A DNA stretch of 64,000 nucleotides from Neocallimastix lanati (nom. inval.) (Eukaryota; Neocallimastigomycota; Neocallimastigomycetes; Neocallimastigales; Neocallimastigaceae). The DNA is taken from contig JACVTC010000001.1 in assembly GCA_016946835.1 (NCBI GenBank), forward strand, positions 3,114,501-3,178,500, read 5' to 3'. The notes under the pieces were generated by a model. That model saw only the letters and a list, made by a program, of their open reading frames with translations, was not told the origin of the DNA and ran no database searches. This document shows, one piece after another, positions 27,965 to 43,000 of the stretch. Each line of letters opens with the position of its first letter. The stretch's first letter is position 1. The position numbers and the translations under genes were made by a program.

Positions 27965-28325
27965 AATAGAATTAAGAACGAACATGTTTTGTCAAACATA
28001 AAATAATGAAATAATGGAATATTGAATAATCATAAACTTAATATTTTTGTTAAACATAAAATAATGAAATAATGGAATATTGAATAATCATAAACTTAAT
28101 AAAACAATGCTGTATGTTTTTCTTTTTTAATAATAATAATAATAATAGATAATAATAATAATAGAACAATTTTTTGATTAAGAAAAAATAATATGGATTT
28201 ATTAATAATAATAAAAAAATAAGAGAAAAAATTTTTTACTTTTTTTAGATAAAAAAAGATAACCTATAGAATTAAGAACAAACATGTTTTGTCAAACATA
28301 AAATAATGAAACATAAACTTAAACA
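27965..28325. repeat. Direct repeat of about 67 bp with a third, separated copy
   Basis: The phrase AAACATAAAATAATGAAATA, followed by ATGGAATATTGAATAATCAT, occurs at about 27995 and again at about 28055 in tandem. A shortened copy beginning GAATTAAGAACAAACATG lies at about 28268-28320. Non-coding. Confidence 0.75.
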
Positions 28326-28510
28326 AAGATATTATATAAGTAATGCTAATTAATATAATTTTTTTTTCTTTAAAATAAAAAATAAAAAATAAAAAAAAAA
28401 TTAAAAAATTAAAAAATAAAAATATAAAAAATAAAAATAAATATTATAATAGGAAATGGAAGCAATACAATTTTTTTCTTTTTTTTTTTATTAATAATTT
28501 GTTAATTCTA

Positions 28511-28614
<104 letters not shown>

Positions 28615-29239
28615 GGAATAAATATAAAAAATATAAAAATAGGATTAATTACTTAATAGATAAAACAAATACAAATTCAAATTCAAATATTTATATATAT
28701 ATATTAATTATTTATTAGAACTATTTAAAGAATTAATAAAAAAATAAATAAATAATTTTATTTTTATTTAATTATTATTATAATTATAATTAGTACGATT
28801 AGTAATATTTGTATTTTCCCATTTTCATTTTAAATGGATATTTTAATTATTAAATTTGGAAAAATAATAAATGAAAAAAAAAAAAAAATTTTTAATAATT
28901 ATTTATAAATTAGAAATTATTGATATGTATTTATATCATGAATTTATAAGTTGTTATTAATTTTTTTTAAATTATTTTTATTGCTTATTATTTTTATTAT
29001 TAATGATTTAATATTTTATATTTTTATTATTAATTATCATTAATTAATTATTATTATTTTTTTTTCCTGAAATTAAAAATTTTATTAATTTTTTTTTATT
29101 AATAATTTCAAATTTTGGGGAGGAAAAAAAAATAATCAAAAATACAAAAATATAACCATAAAAATATTAAATTATTGTTTGATATCTTTATAAAGAAAGA
29201 AACAAGTATTAAATTTTAAAATTTAAAACATTCTTTTAA

Positions 29240-29400
29240 TAATAAATAAATAATAAATAATAAATAATAAATAATAAATAATAAATAATAAATAATAAAT
29301 AATAAATAATAATAATAATAAATAATAAATAATAAATAATAAATAATAAATAATAAATAATAAATCATAAATCATAAATAATAAATCATAAATAATAAAT
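29240..29400. repeat. (AAATAAT)n heptanucleotide array
   Basis: About 20 copies of the 7-bp unit, with AAATCAT variants near the right end. Confidence 0.85.
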
Positions 29401-30021
29401 TATTTATTTTTAATATATATAATTTTTTTTTATTAAATATTATCATATGAAATATACAAAAAATTAATAAAATTAAATTGGATGATTAATAAATGTTATT
29501 AAAAAAGGCGTTATATTATAATATATTACTTAATTTATTATTTATTTAAATATATTTAAATTTACGTTTTTTTTCTATTCTATATTAATTTAATATTTTT
29601 TTCCTTTTTTTTTTTTTTTTATAGTTGTGACATTACATATAGTAATTTAAATTAATAAATAATAAAAAATATATATATGTATTTTATGTATATTTTTATA
29701 TATTAAAAAAATTATATTATATATTAAAAGAAAATAGTATAATTTTTTTTAAATTAATTTGTATTTGCCAAATTTACTATATTTGTACATTTTATTATTT
29801 AATTTCAAATTCAAAATATTTTATATCCCATTTAATATAATATATTATTAAGAATTGATGAAATATTTTATATATTTTGTACTTATTTCATTTATTTATT
29901 TCATACTAATATACTTATAATTATATTAAATAAAATAATAAAAAAAAAATAAAAACTTTTAAAAAAATAATGAGAAATTTAATATTTCAGGAGTGTATTA
30001 ACAAACTATATTTTATTACTT

Positions 30022-30148
30022 ATTTTTTTTTTCTTTTAAATATTTATATACTAATATTATTCAATTTTTTTTTTCTTTTAAATATTTATATACTAATATT
30101 ATTCAATTTTTTTTTTCTTTTAAATATTTATATACTAATATTATTCAA
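30022..30148. repeat. 42-bp tandem repeat, three copies
   Basis: The unit runs from CTTTTAAATATTTATATAC to ATTATTCAA plus a T-run. Copies begin at about 30033, 30075 and 30117. Because 42 is a multiple of three, it produces a spurious repetitive ORF. Confidence 0.85.
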
Positions 30149-30152
30149 TTTA

Positions 30153-30634
30153 TTTTTAATTTTTTATAATTTTTTATAATTTTTTTTTTAAATATATATA
30201 TATAATATTATTTTAATTTGTTTTCAATTATATATATATTTTATATTTTATATATATATAAAATATTATAATATAATATTTTATAATAATTTTTTATAAT
30301 TTTTTATAATATTTTTAATAATACTTTTTTATAAATTTTTTTTAATCTTTTTGTAACAAATTATTCTTTTTATAATAATATTTTAGTTTTTTATTTTTAA
30401 TTTTTTATAATTTTTTATAATTTTTTTTTTAAATATATATATATAATATTATTTTAATTTGTTTTCAATTATATATATATTTTATATTTTATATATATAT
30501 AAAATATTATAATATAATATTTTATAATAATTTTTTATAATTTTTTATAATATTTTTAATAATACTTTTTTATAAATTTTTTTTAATCTTTTTGTAACAA
30601 ATTATTCTTTTTATAATAATATTTTAGTTTTTTA
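30153..30634. repeat. 241-bp near-perfect tandem duplication
   Basis: Positions 30153-30393 repeat as 30394-30634 at a constant offset of 241 bp. Checkpoints are AAATATATATATATAATATT at 30190 and 30431, and TTATTCTTTTTATAATAAT at 30361 and 30602. Non-coding; the near identity suggests a recent event. Confidence 0.85.
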
Positions 30635-33253
30635 TAACTTTTTATAATAATTTATATATATTTGTTTTAATACTTTGTATAATCATTTGTTATTTTTATA
30701 ATTTGTTATTTTTATAATATTTGTTTTAATACTTTTTATAATAATTTGTTATTTTTATAATTTGTTATTTTTATTATAATTTGTTATTTTTATAATATTT
30801 GTTTTAATACTTTTTATAATAATTTGTTATTTTTATAATTTGTTATTTTTATTATAATTTATTATTTTTATAATTTGTTATTTTTATTATAATTTATTAT
30901 TTTTATAATTTGTTATTTTTATTATAATTTATTATTTTTTTAATATTTTTTTATAAAAATTTTTTTTATAATTTTTTTAAAATAATTTTTTTTTTAAAAC
31001 TGTTATTAATTATCATTAAAAAATATCAGTAATATTTATTTTTTTTAAAATTATTCTTAATAATTATTAAAAAATTTCAGTAATAGCTCTTTTTTATTCA
31101 TTATTAAAAAATAAAAATTTCAATAGTAATTATTTTTTTTTAATAACTTTTATTATTCATTACTAACAAAATTATATTTTTTATAATCTTTTTTTATAAT
31201 AATTATTTATGATAATTATATATAATATATTTTTTTTTAATTTTTAATTTTTTGATTTTATATAATACTTTTTTATAATAATTTTTTTTTTAATTTTTAT
31301 ATTTTTATATAATAATTTTTTAAAACTATAATTAATCATTATTAAAAAATTTCAGCAATAGTTATTTTTTTTATAATTATTACTAATCATTATTGATAAT
31401 TTTCAGTAATTTTTTTATTATTATTATTTTATTATTTTTTTATAATTTTTTTATAATTTTTTTTTATTTCTTTATAATTTTTATGATAATTATTTATAAT
31501 AAGTTTTTTTTATTTTTTTTTTTATTTTTTATTATTTTTTTATAAATAATTTTTAATAATAATTTTTTAAATAAATTTTTATAATCTTATTTTATATAAC
31601 TTATTAATTGTTACTAACATAAATATATATATTTATATAATTTTATAATAATATATATAATTTTTTTTTTTAAAATTTTATTATAATTTTATATAATTTT
31701 TATAATATATTAGTATTAATGTGTTTTATTTTTACACACATATATAAAATAATTTTTTAATTATTATTATATTAGTATTAATGTATTTTTTTTAAATTAA
31801 AAAAAAGAAGGTTTTATATATTTGTAATATCTAGTTTTGCTAATATAACGAAGGGAAGTTATAATAAAGAAACTAGTTTATAATAGAGAAGAAATCAGGA
31901 TATTTATTACTGATTTTGAGAATTTGTGGATGAGATATTCAAAGGCAGTATTATTAATAGTGGGACTGAATCAATCCAACAAATGAATTAAATAATTTAA
32001 AAGACATTAATTACGTTAACAATAAAAATATTATTTACCCAAGTGGATTTAACCCTAGATGAAATAAAACATATAGGAACTTATAATGGCTAATTTAAAA
32101 ATAATAAATTTATTTTATCTAATGTTTATTACTCGTCAAATATCAAAAATAATTTAATTTCAACACATTCTCTGTGTTGAAATTAATTATGGAAAATATT
32201 AATAATAAGGACAGATTACAGATAATAAAAAATAATAAATTAATAGCAAATATTTATGCAGATGACGAAAATTTATTTTTTTTTGATACCATATCAATTA
32301 ATAATAATTACTTCAAAAAATCACGTTTTTCATATAGATACTGTTTTATGGCACCCGAGATCAGGTCATTACGTTAATAAAAATATACAAAATTTTGTTA
32401 TAGAACATTTGAAACTTTATATCTCTAAAAATTGTCATCAATGCAAAATCAGCAAGTTAAAGAAAAAACCTTTTTATAACACTCTTAATAAATCTGAAAT
32501 ACCAATGGAATTAGTTCACACCGATGTTATAGGAAAACTAGAAAATTCTTTTAATGATTTTAATTACTATCTTTTCTTGATGGTTTTTCCAGAAAATGTT
32601 GGGTTAGATATTCCTGATACTTTTATTAAATTTTATAACTTTATTTCTAATACTACTCCTTTCAAAATTATTAATATTAAATCTGATCATGGTACAGAAT
32701 ACATTAATAAAAATTTAATTAAATTTATGGAATCTAAAGGTATTAATTTTATTCATTCTACTCCAGGAAATTCTCAGCAAAATGGTTAATCTGAGAGCTT
32801 AAACCAAACTATAAACGATTGTGCAACGATTTTATTGAGTTCTGCTAAACTTCCTCTCAAATTCTGGGATTCCGCTATTTTATGTGCTGCTTATTTGTAT
32901 AATATTAACCCTTATCGGAGTAGTGAAAATAAAATTCCTAATGAATTATTTTTCAACAAACCCGTTGATATTGCACATCTTAAAGTTTTTGGTTGTAAAG
33001 CCTTCTTTTTATAATAATCATAAAACCAATAAATTTGAAAATAATTCCAAACCTGGTATTTTCCTTTGTTATTAACTGATTCTCTTGGTTATAAAATTTT
33101 AGATGTTTCTACTAATTTTATTATTACCGCCAGAGATGCTTATTTTTTAGAAGATACTCTTGGTACTATTAATACTACTTTCTTTTGCAATAAATATATT
33201 GACTCTCTTATTGATTTCAAGGATTTACTAATTGAGGGGGAAAGTAATAATTC

Positions 33254-33698
<445 letters not shown>

Positions 33699-35733
33699 TT
33701 GAATAATAATAATTTATTTAATGATAACAATTTAAATAATAACAATAATTTATATAATTATGATAATAATAGTATTTTTTTTTTAAAAAATGACAATAAT
33801 TTAAATAATAATAATAATAATTTAAATAATAGTAATAATAATTCAAACAATAATAATGATACAAATAATAATTCTTTTAATAATAATCAACAAATCAATA
33901 CTAATTTAAATAAAAATAGTTTAATTGACAATAATAACCTAAATAATAATTATTTAAACAATAATGATAACAATAAAAATAATTTAAATAATAAAAGATC
34001 TCTCTCGAAGATAGTGAATATAATAGTGATTCAGATAACGAATCATTAAGTTTAAGAGAAAAAAAATCAAAAAATAATAAAACAAACGACACAAAGTTAT
34101 GAACATTATTACGAACGTTCCAAACACATATAAACAAACCATCAATTCAGAAGACAGCAATGAATGGAAATTAGCCATTAAAGAAGAAATTTCAAATATG
34201 TATAACAACAATGTAATGGAAGTAGTTAATAAAATTCCAAAAAATGTACACATAATAGATACTAAATGGATATTCACTGAAAAGGATGATAACAAAAAAA
34301 AGGCAAGACTAGTCTCTCGTGGTTTCCAACAAATACATGGGCAAGATTTTATTGAAACATATTCACCAGCAATTCAAGCCTGACAGTCTCAGATTAACAG
34401 TTGGTATAGCCTCTCTAAATGAATGGAACCTTAAACAATTAGATATTAAAGCTACATACTTAAATGAGGATTTAGAAGAAAAAATATATATGAAAATACC
34501 TTTAGGTGATAAAAACTACAATAAAAATAAATATTGGCTATTAAAGAAGGCTCTCTATAGTTTAAAACAAGCTATTTGAATGTGGTACAAAGAAATATCA
34601 CATTTTCTCATTAGTATTGGTTTTAGAAAATACAATATAGATAAATATCTTTTTGGAAAATATGATAAAAGTAATAAATTAATTTGTTTACTAACGTTAT
34701 ATTTGATGACATTTTAATAACAGGAAAGGGTAATGAAATAAATTATATTATTAATATAATTTATTAAATTATTAATATATTATTAAATTAAAAGGTAAAT
34801 ATAAGATTTCAAAAGAATTAAAGGCAAATAAAATAATCGGTATCAATATATATAAAACTAAAGATGGATACAAAATAAATCAAATAGATTACATCAACAA
34901 GATCATCAAAAAATATAAGATGAATAAAAAAAAGAGTGTCAAAACGACTTTCAGAAATGTAACTGATTTTGAAAGAGAAAATTCATACTTGGTTAATGTT
35001 ACAGAATATAAATTTTTACTTGGTGCTCTATAGCAGTAAAGTCCAGACCTGACATATCTTCCGTAGTAAGCCCAGCTTCAAGAAATTGTGAAAATCCAAC
35101 CGAAACGGACAATAGATCATTAATGCACATATTACAATATTTAAAAGGAACAAATTAACAAATCATTATGCTATAATGAAAAAAATAGTTTCATTGGATA
35201 TTCTGATTTAGATTTTGCAAGTGATGAAAAAACAATAAGGTCTACTAACGGTTTTATTTTCTTACATGGTGATAGTCCAATTTCATAAAAATCTCAACAA
35301 CAAAAAAAGCGTAACTTTATCCACAGCAGAAGTTGAATTCGTAAGTTTGACTGAATGTGCCAAACAAGGTATTTGGTTTAAAAATTTAATTAAAGAAATA
35401 TTTAATAAAGAAAATAAAAATTAAAATTATGGTAGATAAAAAGCTTGTATAGCAATAGCTCAAGATACAAATTCAAAAGGTCGATGTAAACACATAGATA
35501 CAAGATATAAATTTATATAAGAAGAAATAAATAACAATAATATTATATTAGAATATATTAATACAGAAAATATGTTAGCTGATCCTCTAACAAAAAGGAT
35601 TACAGTCATAAAAATGAATCATTATACAAATTTAATTTTTACAGATTAAAAAAAAAATTTTTTTTATTATTATTCATTATTTGTATATATAGTTAAAAAA
35701 TATATTATTATTTTTCATTATTTGTATATATAG

Positions 35734-35797
<64 letters not shown>

Positions 35798-35819
35798 ATA
35801 ATACTTAATGTAGGGGGAA

Positions 35820-36016
35820 TGTTAAGTAAAATACATTAAGATATTATAAAGTATATTAATGATATAATGTGTACGTGAAAGATTAAATATTGAATTAATG
35901 TATAATATTAAATAATTAAGTCCTTTTATAATAAAAAAATATAAAATATTAATTAATAAATAAATATATAATAATATAAATATCGTGTACAAAACATTCT
36001 GTGTAACGCCTTAACA
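35820..36016 (+). repeat. 3' long terminal repeat of the copia element
   Basis: A 197-bp segment beginning TGTTAAG and ending CTTAACA, giving the TG...CA termini and a perfect 7-bp terminal inverted repeat expected of an LTR. It starts directly after the purine-rich tract GGGGGAA. No second copy was found upstream of the coding remnants. Confidence 0.75.
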
Positions 36017-37189
<1,173 letters not shown>

Positions 37190-38296
37190 TTAAATGACAG
37201 AGATAGATAACCTTCTTAGCCTGGATTTAATTATTTGGTTTTTTTCAAATTGAACTAACACCTGGTAGGGTTCATCTGAATGAGTAGAGGATTTGGAAAG
37301 GCATAATTGTAATACTTCTTTACCTTTCCATTCTCCCTTATTCTTCACAACGACTTCCATCACAAATTCTTCTCCTACTAAATGGACATGTTGAACGGTA
37401 AACTCAAAATCGGTATAACTTAAACCGAAACCAAAAAGGGGAATATAACGCTTTACGGGCCATAGTATCGAAATAACGATGACCCATAATAAAACCCCTT
37501 CTTTATTGTCCGTATCGGTTTCATGACTAAAATTACTTAAGGGCGAATAATCTTCTTGCATCGTCCAAGTCGTAGCTAATTTACTAGAGGGATATTTGGT
37601 ACCGGAAACTATAAATCTCCTAAGGCTTTCGAAGTATTCACTCCTAATTGGGATAAGACCAAAATATTGGAAACGGCCTCTAAGCCAGATAAATCAACTG
37701 GTCCAAGGTTGTTTAATACTAACATATTTTTTTTACAACTAGAGGCTAATGCATTTATGACATGTTTTTTTTTTTTTTTTTCGTTATCTATTAATATAAT
37801 ATCACCTTTAATAAATTTTCGATCGGCCCCTTTGCCGGAAATACGAGAGAGAACGTAAAGTGCAACTTTTCCTTCGTACATATCCGCCACTGAAATCTCA
37901 TATTCAGGTTCTTCCATAATAGCACCCATATTATTCATAATACCAGAAATAGAATGAAAAAGATTATGACGTTCTAATTTAGCTTTAAAATCATCTTGTT
38001 CTTTTTTTTGTAATGATTGTTATTGGCATCTAAATCGGGTGTAGAAAAGAATTTGATATTCTCCTTTCTTGAATGCTTCTTCTATCATATCAAAGAAACG
38101 TGAATTAACTTCGTCAGAAACCAGTACTCCCTTTAATAGTTCATCTAATACCATTTCCACATAAAATATATTTCTTTTTCGTAATTACCTAAAAGGAAAT
38201 CTCCATTCCATCCTAGAAGTACTGTACATTCTGGTAAATACTCATCTAATATTTCTAAATGCTTTTTTTTTCATACTCATCCAGTTCTTCTGCCAT
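37190..38296 (-). pseudogene. GH3 beta-glucosidase pseudogene (C-terminal half)
   Basis: Minus-strand fragments follow GH3 order. From the start at 38296: ECTVLLGWNGDF, the VLL-N-G entry of the (alpha/beta)6 domain. Then 37938-37609: MGAIMEEPEYEIS, LYVLSRISGKGADRKFIKGD, MLVLNNLGPVDLSGL and LVLSQLGVN. Then a shifted-frame YPSSKLATTWTMQEDY. Then 37561-37190: EGVLLW, FGFGLSYTDFEF and KGKEVLQLCLSKSSTHSDEPY, which is the fibronectin-III-like C-terminal domain. Frameshifts or stops occur near 38180, 38030 and 37610, and the N-terminal catalytic barrel is absent. GH3 enzymes release glucose from cello-oligosaccharides. The EPEY/GEGxDR style resembles bacterial GH3 proteins, so acquisition from gut bacteria is possible but not shown here. 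Confidence 0.8.
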
Positions 38297-38497
38297 TTTA
38301 GTAGGTTAATTGTCAAGTTTAATTAGAACTGATAATATTTATATGAAAAAAAATGTTAATAAACATAAGTCCCATTTTTTTTTTTACCAAAATTAGTGAT
38401 ATAATAGTTTATCTTTATTAAACGATTAATTAATTAATTAATAACCTACATTTGTCATAGAATGTTATTTATTTACATAATTTACATTTTATTACAT

Positions 38498-38531
<34 letters not shown>

Positions 38532-38673
38532 TTAGGGTGAAGCAAACCCATCAACTTTATTTTTATTATTGTTATTTTTATTATTATTTTTTAAAATTTT
38601 ATATTTTAATAGAAAGATTATTTTATTTCATATTATTTTTACAATTATTTTTAAATTTTCTATTACAATTAGT
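38297..38673. other. Short spacer between GH3 pseudogene and LRR gene
   Basis: AT-rich, with an AT dinucleotide run at about 38498-38524. No gene seen. It should contain the 3' region of the LRR gene and whatever remains of the GH3 promoter. Confidence 0.5.
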
Positions 38674-39309
38674 TTATACTAAAATTTCACTATGTTTTAT
38701 GGAAATGGGAATTTCGTTTTGGTCTTTTTTCTGAAATTCATTTTTGTTCATATTTTCATTTTGATTCATATTTTCATTTTGGTTATTATTTTTATTAAGC
38801 AATTTACTAAATAATTTTATTCCATATATAATTGATATTATTACACAGGAAATTATTAACAAAATAAAAACTAACATCATAATCACATATATAACTATAG
38901 CTATAACTAATTCTTTATGTCTTTTTTCGTTTATTCTACGCTCTTCTTTTTCTTCATATTCTATTCTTTCTTTAATTTTATCCTTAGTTTCATGATTTAC
39001 AGGATATTCCAACTTACTTAAATTATTAATGGAATCAGGCAATTCTGTAATATAATTATCATAAAAATTTCTTACATATTTATATAAAATAAAATAAAAT
39101 AAAATAATTTTTAAATACTAATATTAATATTTTTCACAATAACTGAAATATTATTGATAATATCTTTGTAATAACTTGATATAATAATATTTACAATTTT
39201 TTTAATTCGGTTATATTTCCAATAGATGAAGAGACTTTCTCTATTTCATTACTCGATAAATCTCTTTTATAATAATTATAGTAATAATATTTATTATTAT
39301 TATTAATAA

Positions 39310-39349
<40 letters not shown>

Positions 39350-40375
39350 CAAAAAAGGATTTTAGGAGTTGATCATATTATTAAAAGATTCTTGTATTAA
39401 ATTGAAAAAAAAAATAAAATAAAATTACATACAATTCTTTTAATTTTTTCAAATTAAATAGCTCTTCTGGTAATTCTTTAATTTGATTTCTACTCATAGT
39501 TCTTATATATATATATATATATATTTACTCATTTAAATAAATATATAATTTATATATTTAAATAATAATAAAAAAAAATGTTATTTAAATAATCTCAGAA
39601 ATATTACAATATTTCCAATTCAGATAATTCTCCAATGGTTGATGGAATAGCTTTAATATTATTATATTCTAATTGTCTTTTTATTATATATTTAAATTTT
39701 ATTATAAATAATTTAAATAAAATTTTATAGTTTCTTATTAATATATAATAGAGTAAGTTTAACTCACAGTTCTTTTAATTTTTTCAATTGACCGAGTTCA
39801 TTTGGCAATCCTTTAATTTGATTACTATTCATAGTGCTTTTATATATATATATTATTCATTTAAATAATCATATAATTTATATAAAATTAAAAAGTAATC
39901 ATTTAATATCTATTACAATATTTCCAATTCAGATAATTCTCCAATTGACGAAGGAATTTTTTCAATTGAATTACTTTCTAAATTTCTTTATATTATATTA
40001 TATTATATTATATTATTTATTTTTTTAGAAAAAAAAAAAAAAAAAAATAGAATTAGTTATATAATTAAAAATTTCTTATTTATAAATTCAATAAAAATTT
40101 TATACTTACAAATATTTTAATTTTTTCAATTTAAATAGTTCATTTGGTATTTCTGTAATGACATTTCTTTCATTCATTCCTATAGTTCTATTACGTAAAT
40201 AAATATTTTTATTAATATTTTTATGTATAAATTTCTTTTAACTAATACAATAATAGTGTTATTTTTTTTTAATTATTATTACAATTTTTCTAATTCAGAT
40301 AATTCTCCAATTTCAGGTGGAATTTTTTCTAATCTAAGTCTAAATAACTTTCTTTTTTATTATAATTATTATTAT

Positions 40376-40424
<49 letters not shown>

Positions 40425-41104
40425 TATTTATTTTAACAAATTAGTTTTGTGATTAAAAAATTATTTAAAAATTTAATAATATATATAATTACTTACAATT
40501 CTTTTAATTTTTTCAGTTTAAAGAATTCAGCTGGTAATTCTTCAATTGGCATAATTGACAAGGATCTTTATATAATTTTTTAATTTATACTTTATAATGA
40601 AATAATAATAATAAAAAAAAATATTATTTAAATAATAGAATAATTAATAATTACAGTTTTTCCATTTCAGATAAATTTTCAATAGAAGGAGGAATTTTAT
40701 CTGTTTCTTCCAAATCTAAATACCTTTTTTTATTTATATTTAAATTTTTTAAAAGAATTTTTTTGAATTAGCTATATAATTAAAAAGTTTCTTATTCATA
40801 ATATAATTTAAATCTTTTGAAAAAAAGTCTCTAAAATATATATTTTATTATTTTATTTAATATATTATAATAAATTGGATAATATTTCATACATTTCAAT
40901 TATATGACCATTTTTAAGTGTTGCAAACGAATAACTTCCCATATAAGTACTATCTTCACTACATCTTCCATCATTTTTACCAATTATTGAATAATAAATT
41001 TGACATTCATCATCACTATTGGTAGTATTTTTATCATTGATTACATTAGTCCCTGTTAAAGTGAAAAGAAAAATGATATTAATTAAAAATAAAATTAATT
41101 TCAT
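38674..41104 (-). CDS. Leucine-rich-repeat single-pass membrane protein, one LRR per exon
   Basis: Eleven exons: 41104-40893, 40723-40655, 40565-40497, 40351-40283, 40187-40110, 39985-39917, 39836-39768, 39676-39608, 39501-39433, 39263-39195 and 39070-38674. They join to 412 residues. Exon 1 gives a signal peptide (MKLILFLINIIFLF) and a two-cysteine N-cap (DECQIYY ... GRCSED). Exons 2-10 each encode exactly one 23-residue repeat (26 in exon 5). The consensus is L-x-L-x-x-N-x-I-x-x-(I/L)-P, ending GELSELEIL or KKLKEL. All ten introns are phase 2 and split the final Leu codon, except the first, which splits a Met codon. The last exon adds one more repeat, a charged stretch, a transmembrane helix (VMMLVFILLIISCV-like) and an Asn/Gln-rich cytosolic tail without a kinase. 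Probably a surface receptor or adhesion protein; the ligand is unknown. Confidence 0.85.
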
Positions 41105-41559
41105 TTGAATTATTATTTCTTTTTCTTTGATATTTTATATAAAAGATCTTTTATTTAATTTAATTTATTTTTTTTTAAATATTAAAAAAATAAATAGATT
41201 AGAAAAAATGTATTATTTTAATACTTTTTTATGGTTATAATTATTATTTATAATTTTTTAAATTATTTATTTTATAAAATTTTACCCAAAATTAATTAAA
41301 ATTAAATTCATAAAATTAATTGAACATTTATAGTTATAATTAATAAAATTTAAAAAAAAAATAAAAAAAAATTATTGAAATTTACTAGTAATTTTTAAAT
41401 TAAAATATAAAGTAAAAAATAAAATTTATTAATTATTGTAAAATTTTTATTCATTATTAAAAAAAAAATTATATTATCGTTTATGGTTTTCTATATTTAT
41501 TATACTTTTATTAGAAAGATTATTTTCTTTTATATATATATTTTCTTTCTACAATTAGT
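41105..41559. other. Spacer between LRR gene and its decayed copy
   Basis: AT-rich low-complexity sequence with no gene seen. The part next to 41104 should contain the promoter of the minus-strand LRR gene; no distinct motif stands out. Confidence 0.5.
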
Positions 41560-41638
41560 TTATTCAGATATATATCTTAATTAACTAATTGCAATAGAAA
41601 AAAAAAATCATCACTTTTATTAAAAAGGAAACCTCATG

Positions 41639-41677
<39 letters not shown>

Positions 41678-42698
41678 AAATCCATTTTGGTTATTAAGTG
41701 ATTTATTAGATAATTTTATTCCACATTTAACTGATATTACTAAACAAGAAATTATTAACGCAATAAAAACTAATATCATAAGCAAATATATAACTATAAT
41801 TGTAATTAATTCCTTATGTCCTTTTTCCTTTATTCTATGCTCTTCTTCTTCTTCTTCTTCATATTCTAATTTTTTTTTTTAATTTTATCCTTAGTTTCAT
41901 GATCTACAGGATATTTCAACTTATTTAAATTATTAATGGCATCAGGTAATTCTGTAATATAATTGTCATAAAAATTCCTTACATATTTATAAGAAATAAA
42001 ATAAAATAATTTTAAATATTAATATTAATATTTTACAATAATTGAAATATTATTAATAATATCTTGTAATAACTTAATATAATAATAATAATAGTAATAA
42101 TAATTATAAAATTAATTATTTTAAATTATATAGTTCTTCTGGTAATTCTTTAATTTAATTTCCACTCATAGTTCTTTTATATATATATAATTATTCATTT
42201 AAATAAATATATAATTTATATAATTTATATATTTAAATAATAAAAAAAAAAAAAAAAAAAAAAAAAGACCGCTATTTAAATAATTATTACAATATTTCCA
42301 ATTCAAATAATTCTCCAATAGTTGATGGAATAGCTTTAATATTATTATATTCTAATTGTCTTTTTATTATATATTTAAATTTTATTATAAATAATTTAAA
42401 TAAAATTTTATAGTTTATTATTAATATATAAAAAAGAAAGTTTAACTCACAGTTCTTTTAATTTTTTCAATTGACCGAGTTCATTTGGCAATTTTTAAAT
42501 TTTATTACTTTTCATAGTGCTTTTATATATATATATATATATATTATTCATTTAAATAATCATATAATTTATATAAAATTAAAAAGTAATCATTTAATAA
42601 CTAATTACAATATTTCCAATTCAGATAATTCTCCAATTGATGAAGGAATTTTTTCAATTGAATTATTTTCTAAATTTCTTTATATTAATTAATTATTT

Positions 42699-42733
<35 letters not shown>

Positions 42734-43000
42734 AAAAAAAATTAGAATTAGTTATATAATTAAAAGTTTCTTATTTATAAATTCAATAAAATTTTTATAC
42801 TTATAAATATTTTAAATTTTTCAATTTAAATAGTTCATTTGGTATTTCTATAAAATCATTTCCTCATTCTTATAGTTCTACTACGTAAATAAATATTTTT
42901 ATTATTAATATTTTATGTATAAATTTCTTATAATTAATATAATAATAGTGTTATTAAATTTTTTAATTATTATTACAATTTTTCTAATTCAGATAATTCT
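41560..43000 (-). pseudogene. Truncated, decayed tandem copy of the LRR membrane protein gene
   Basis: The transmembrane segment (MLMILVFIALIISCLVISVKCGI-like, about 41700-41785), the charged region (KEKGHKELI) and single-repeat exons at about 42120-42180, 42290-42355, 42455-42525, 42605-42680 and 42795-42865 match the intact gene at an offset of about 2.69 kb. Introns match too: 42360-42430 is nearly identical to 39675-39745. The copy stops abruptly at 43000, inside the equivalent of exon 4, so the signal peptide and first repeats are missing. Damage includes a stop in MSGN-stop-IKEL (about 42160), a stop in the 42480 exon, a frameshift near 41875 and a T36 tract (41641-41676) in the C-terminal tail. 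The result is probably not expressed as protein. Confidence 0.85.
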
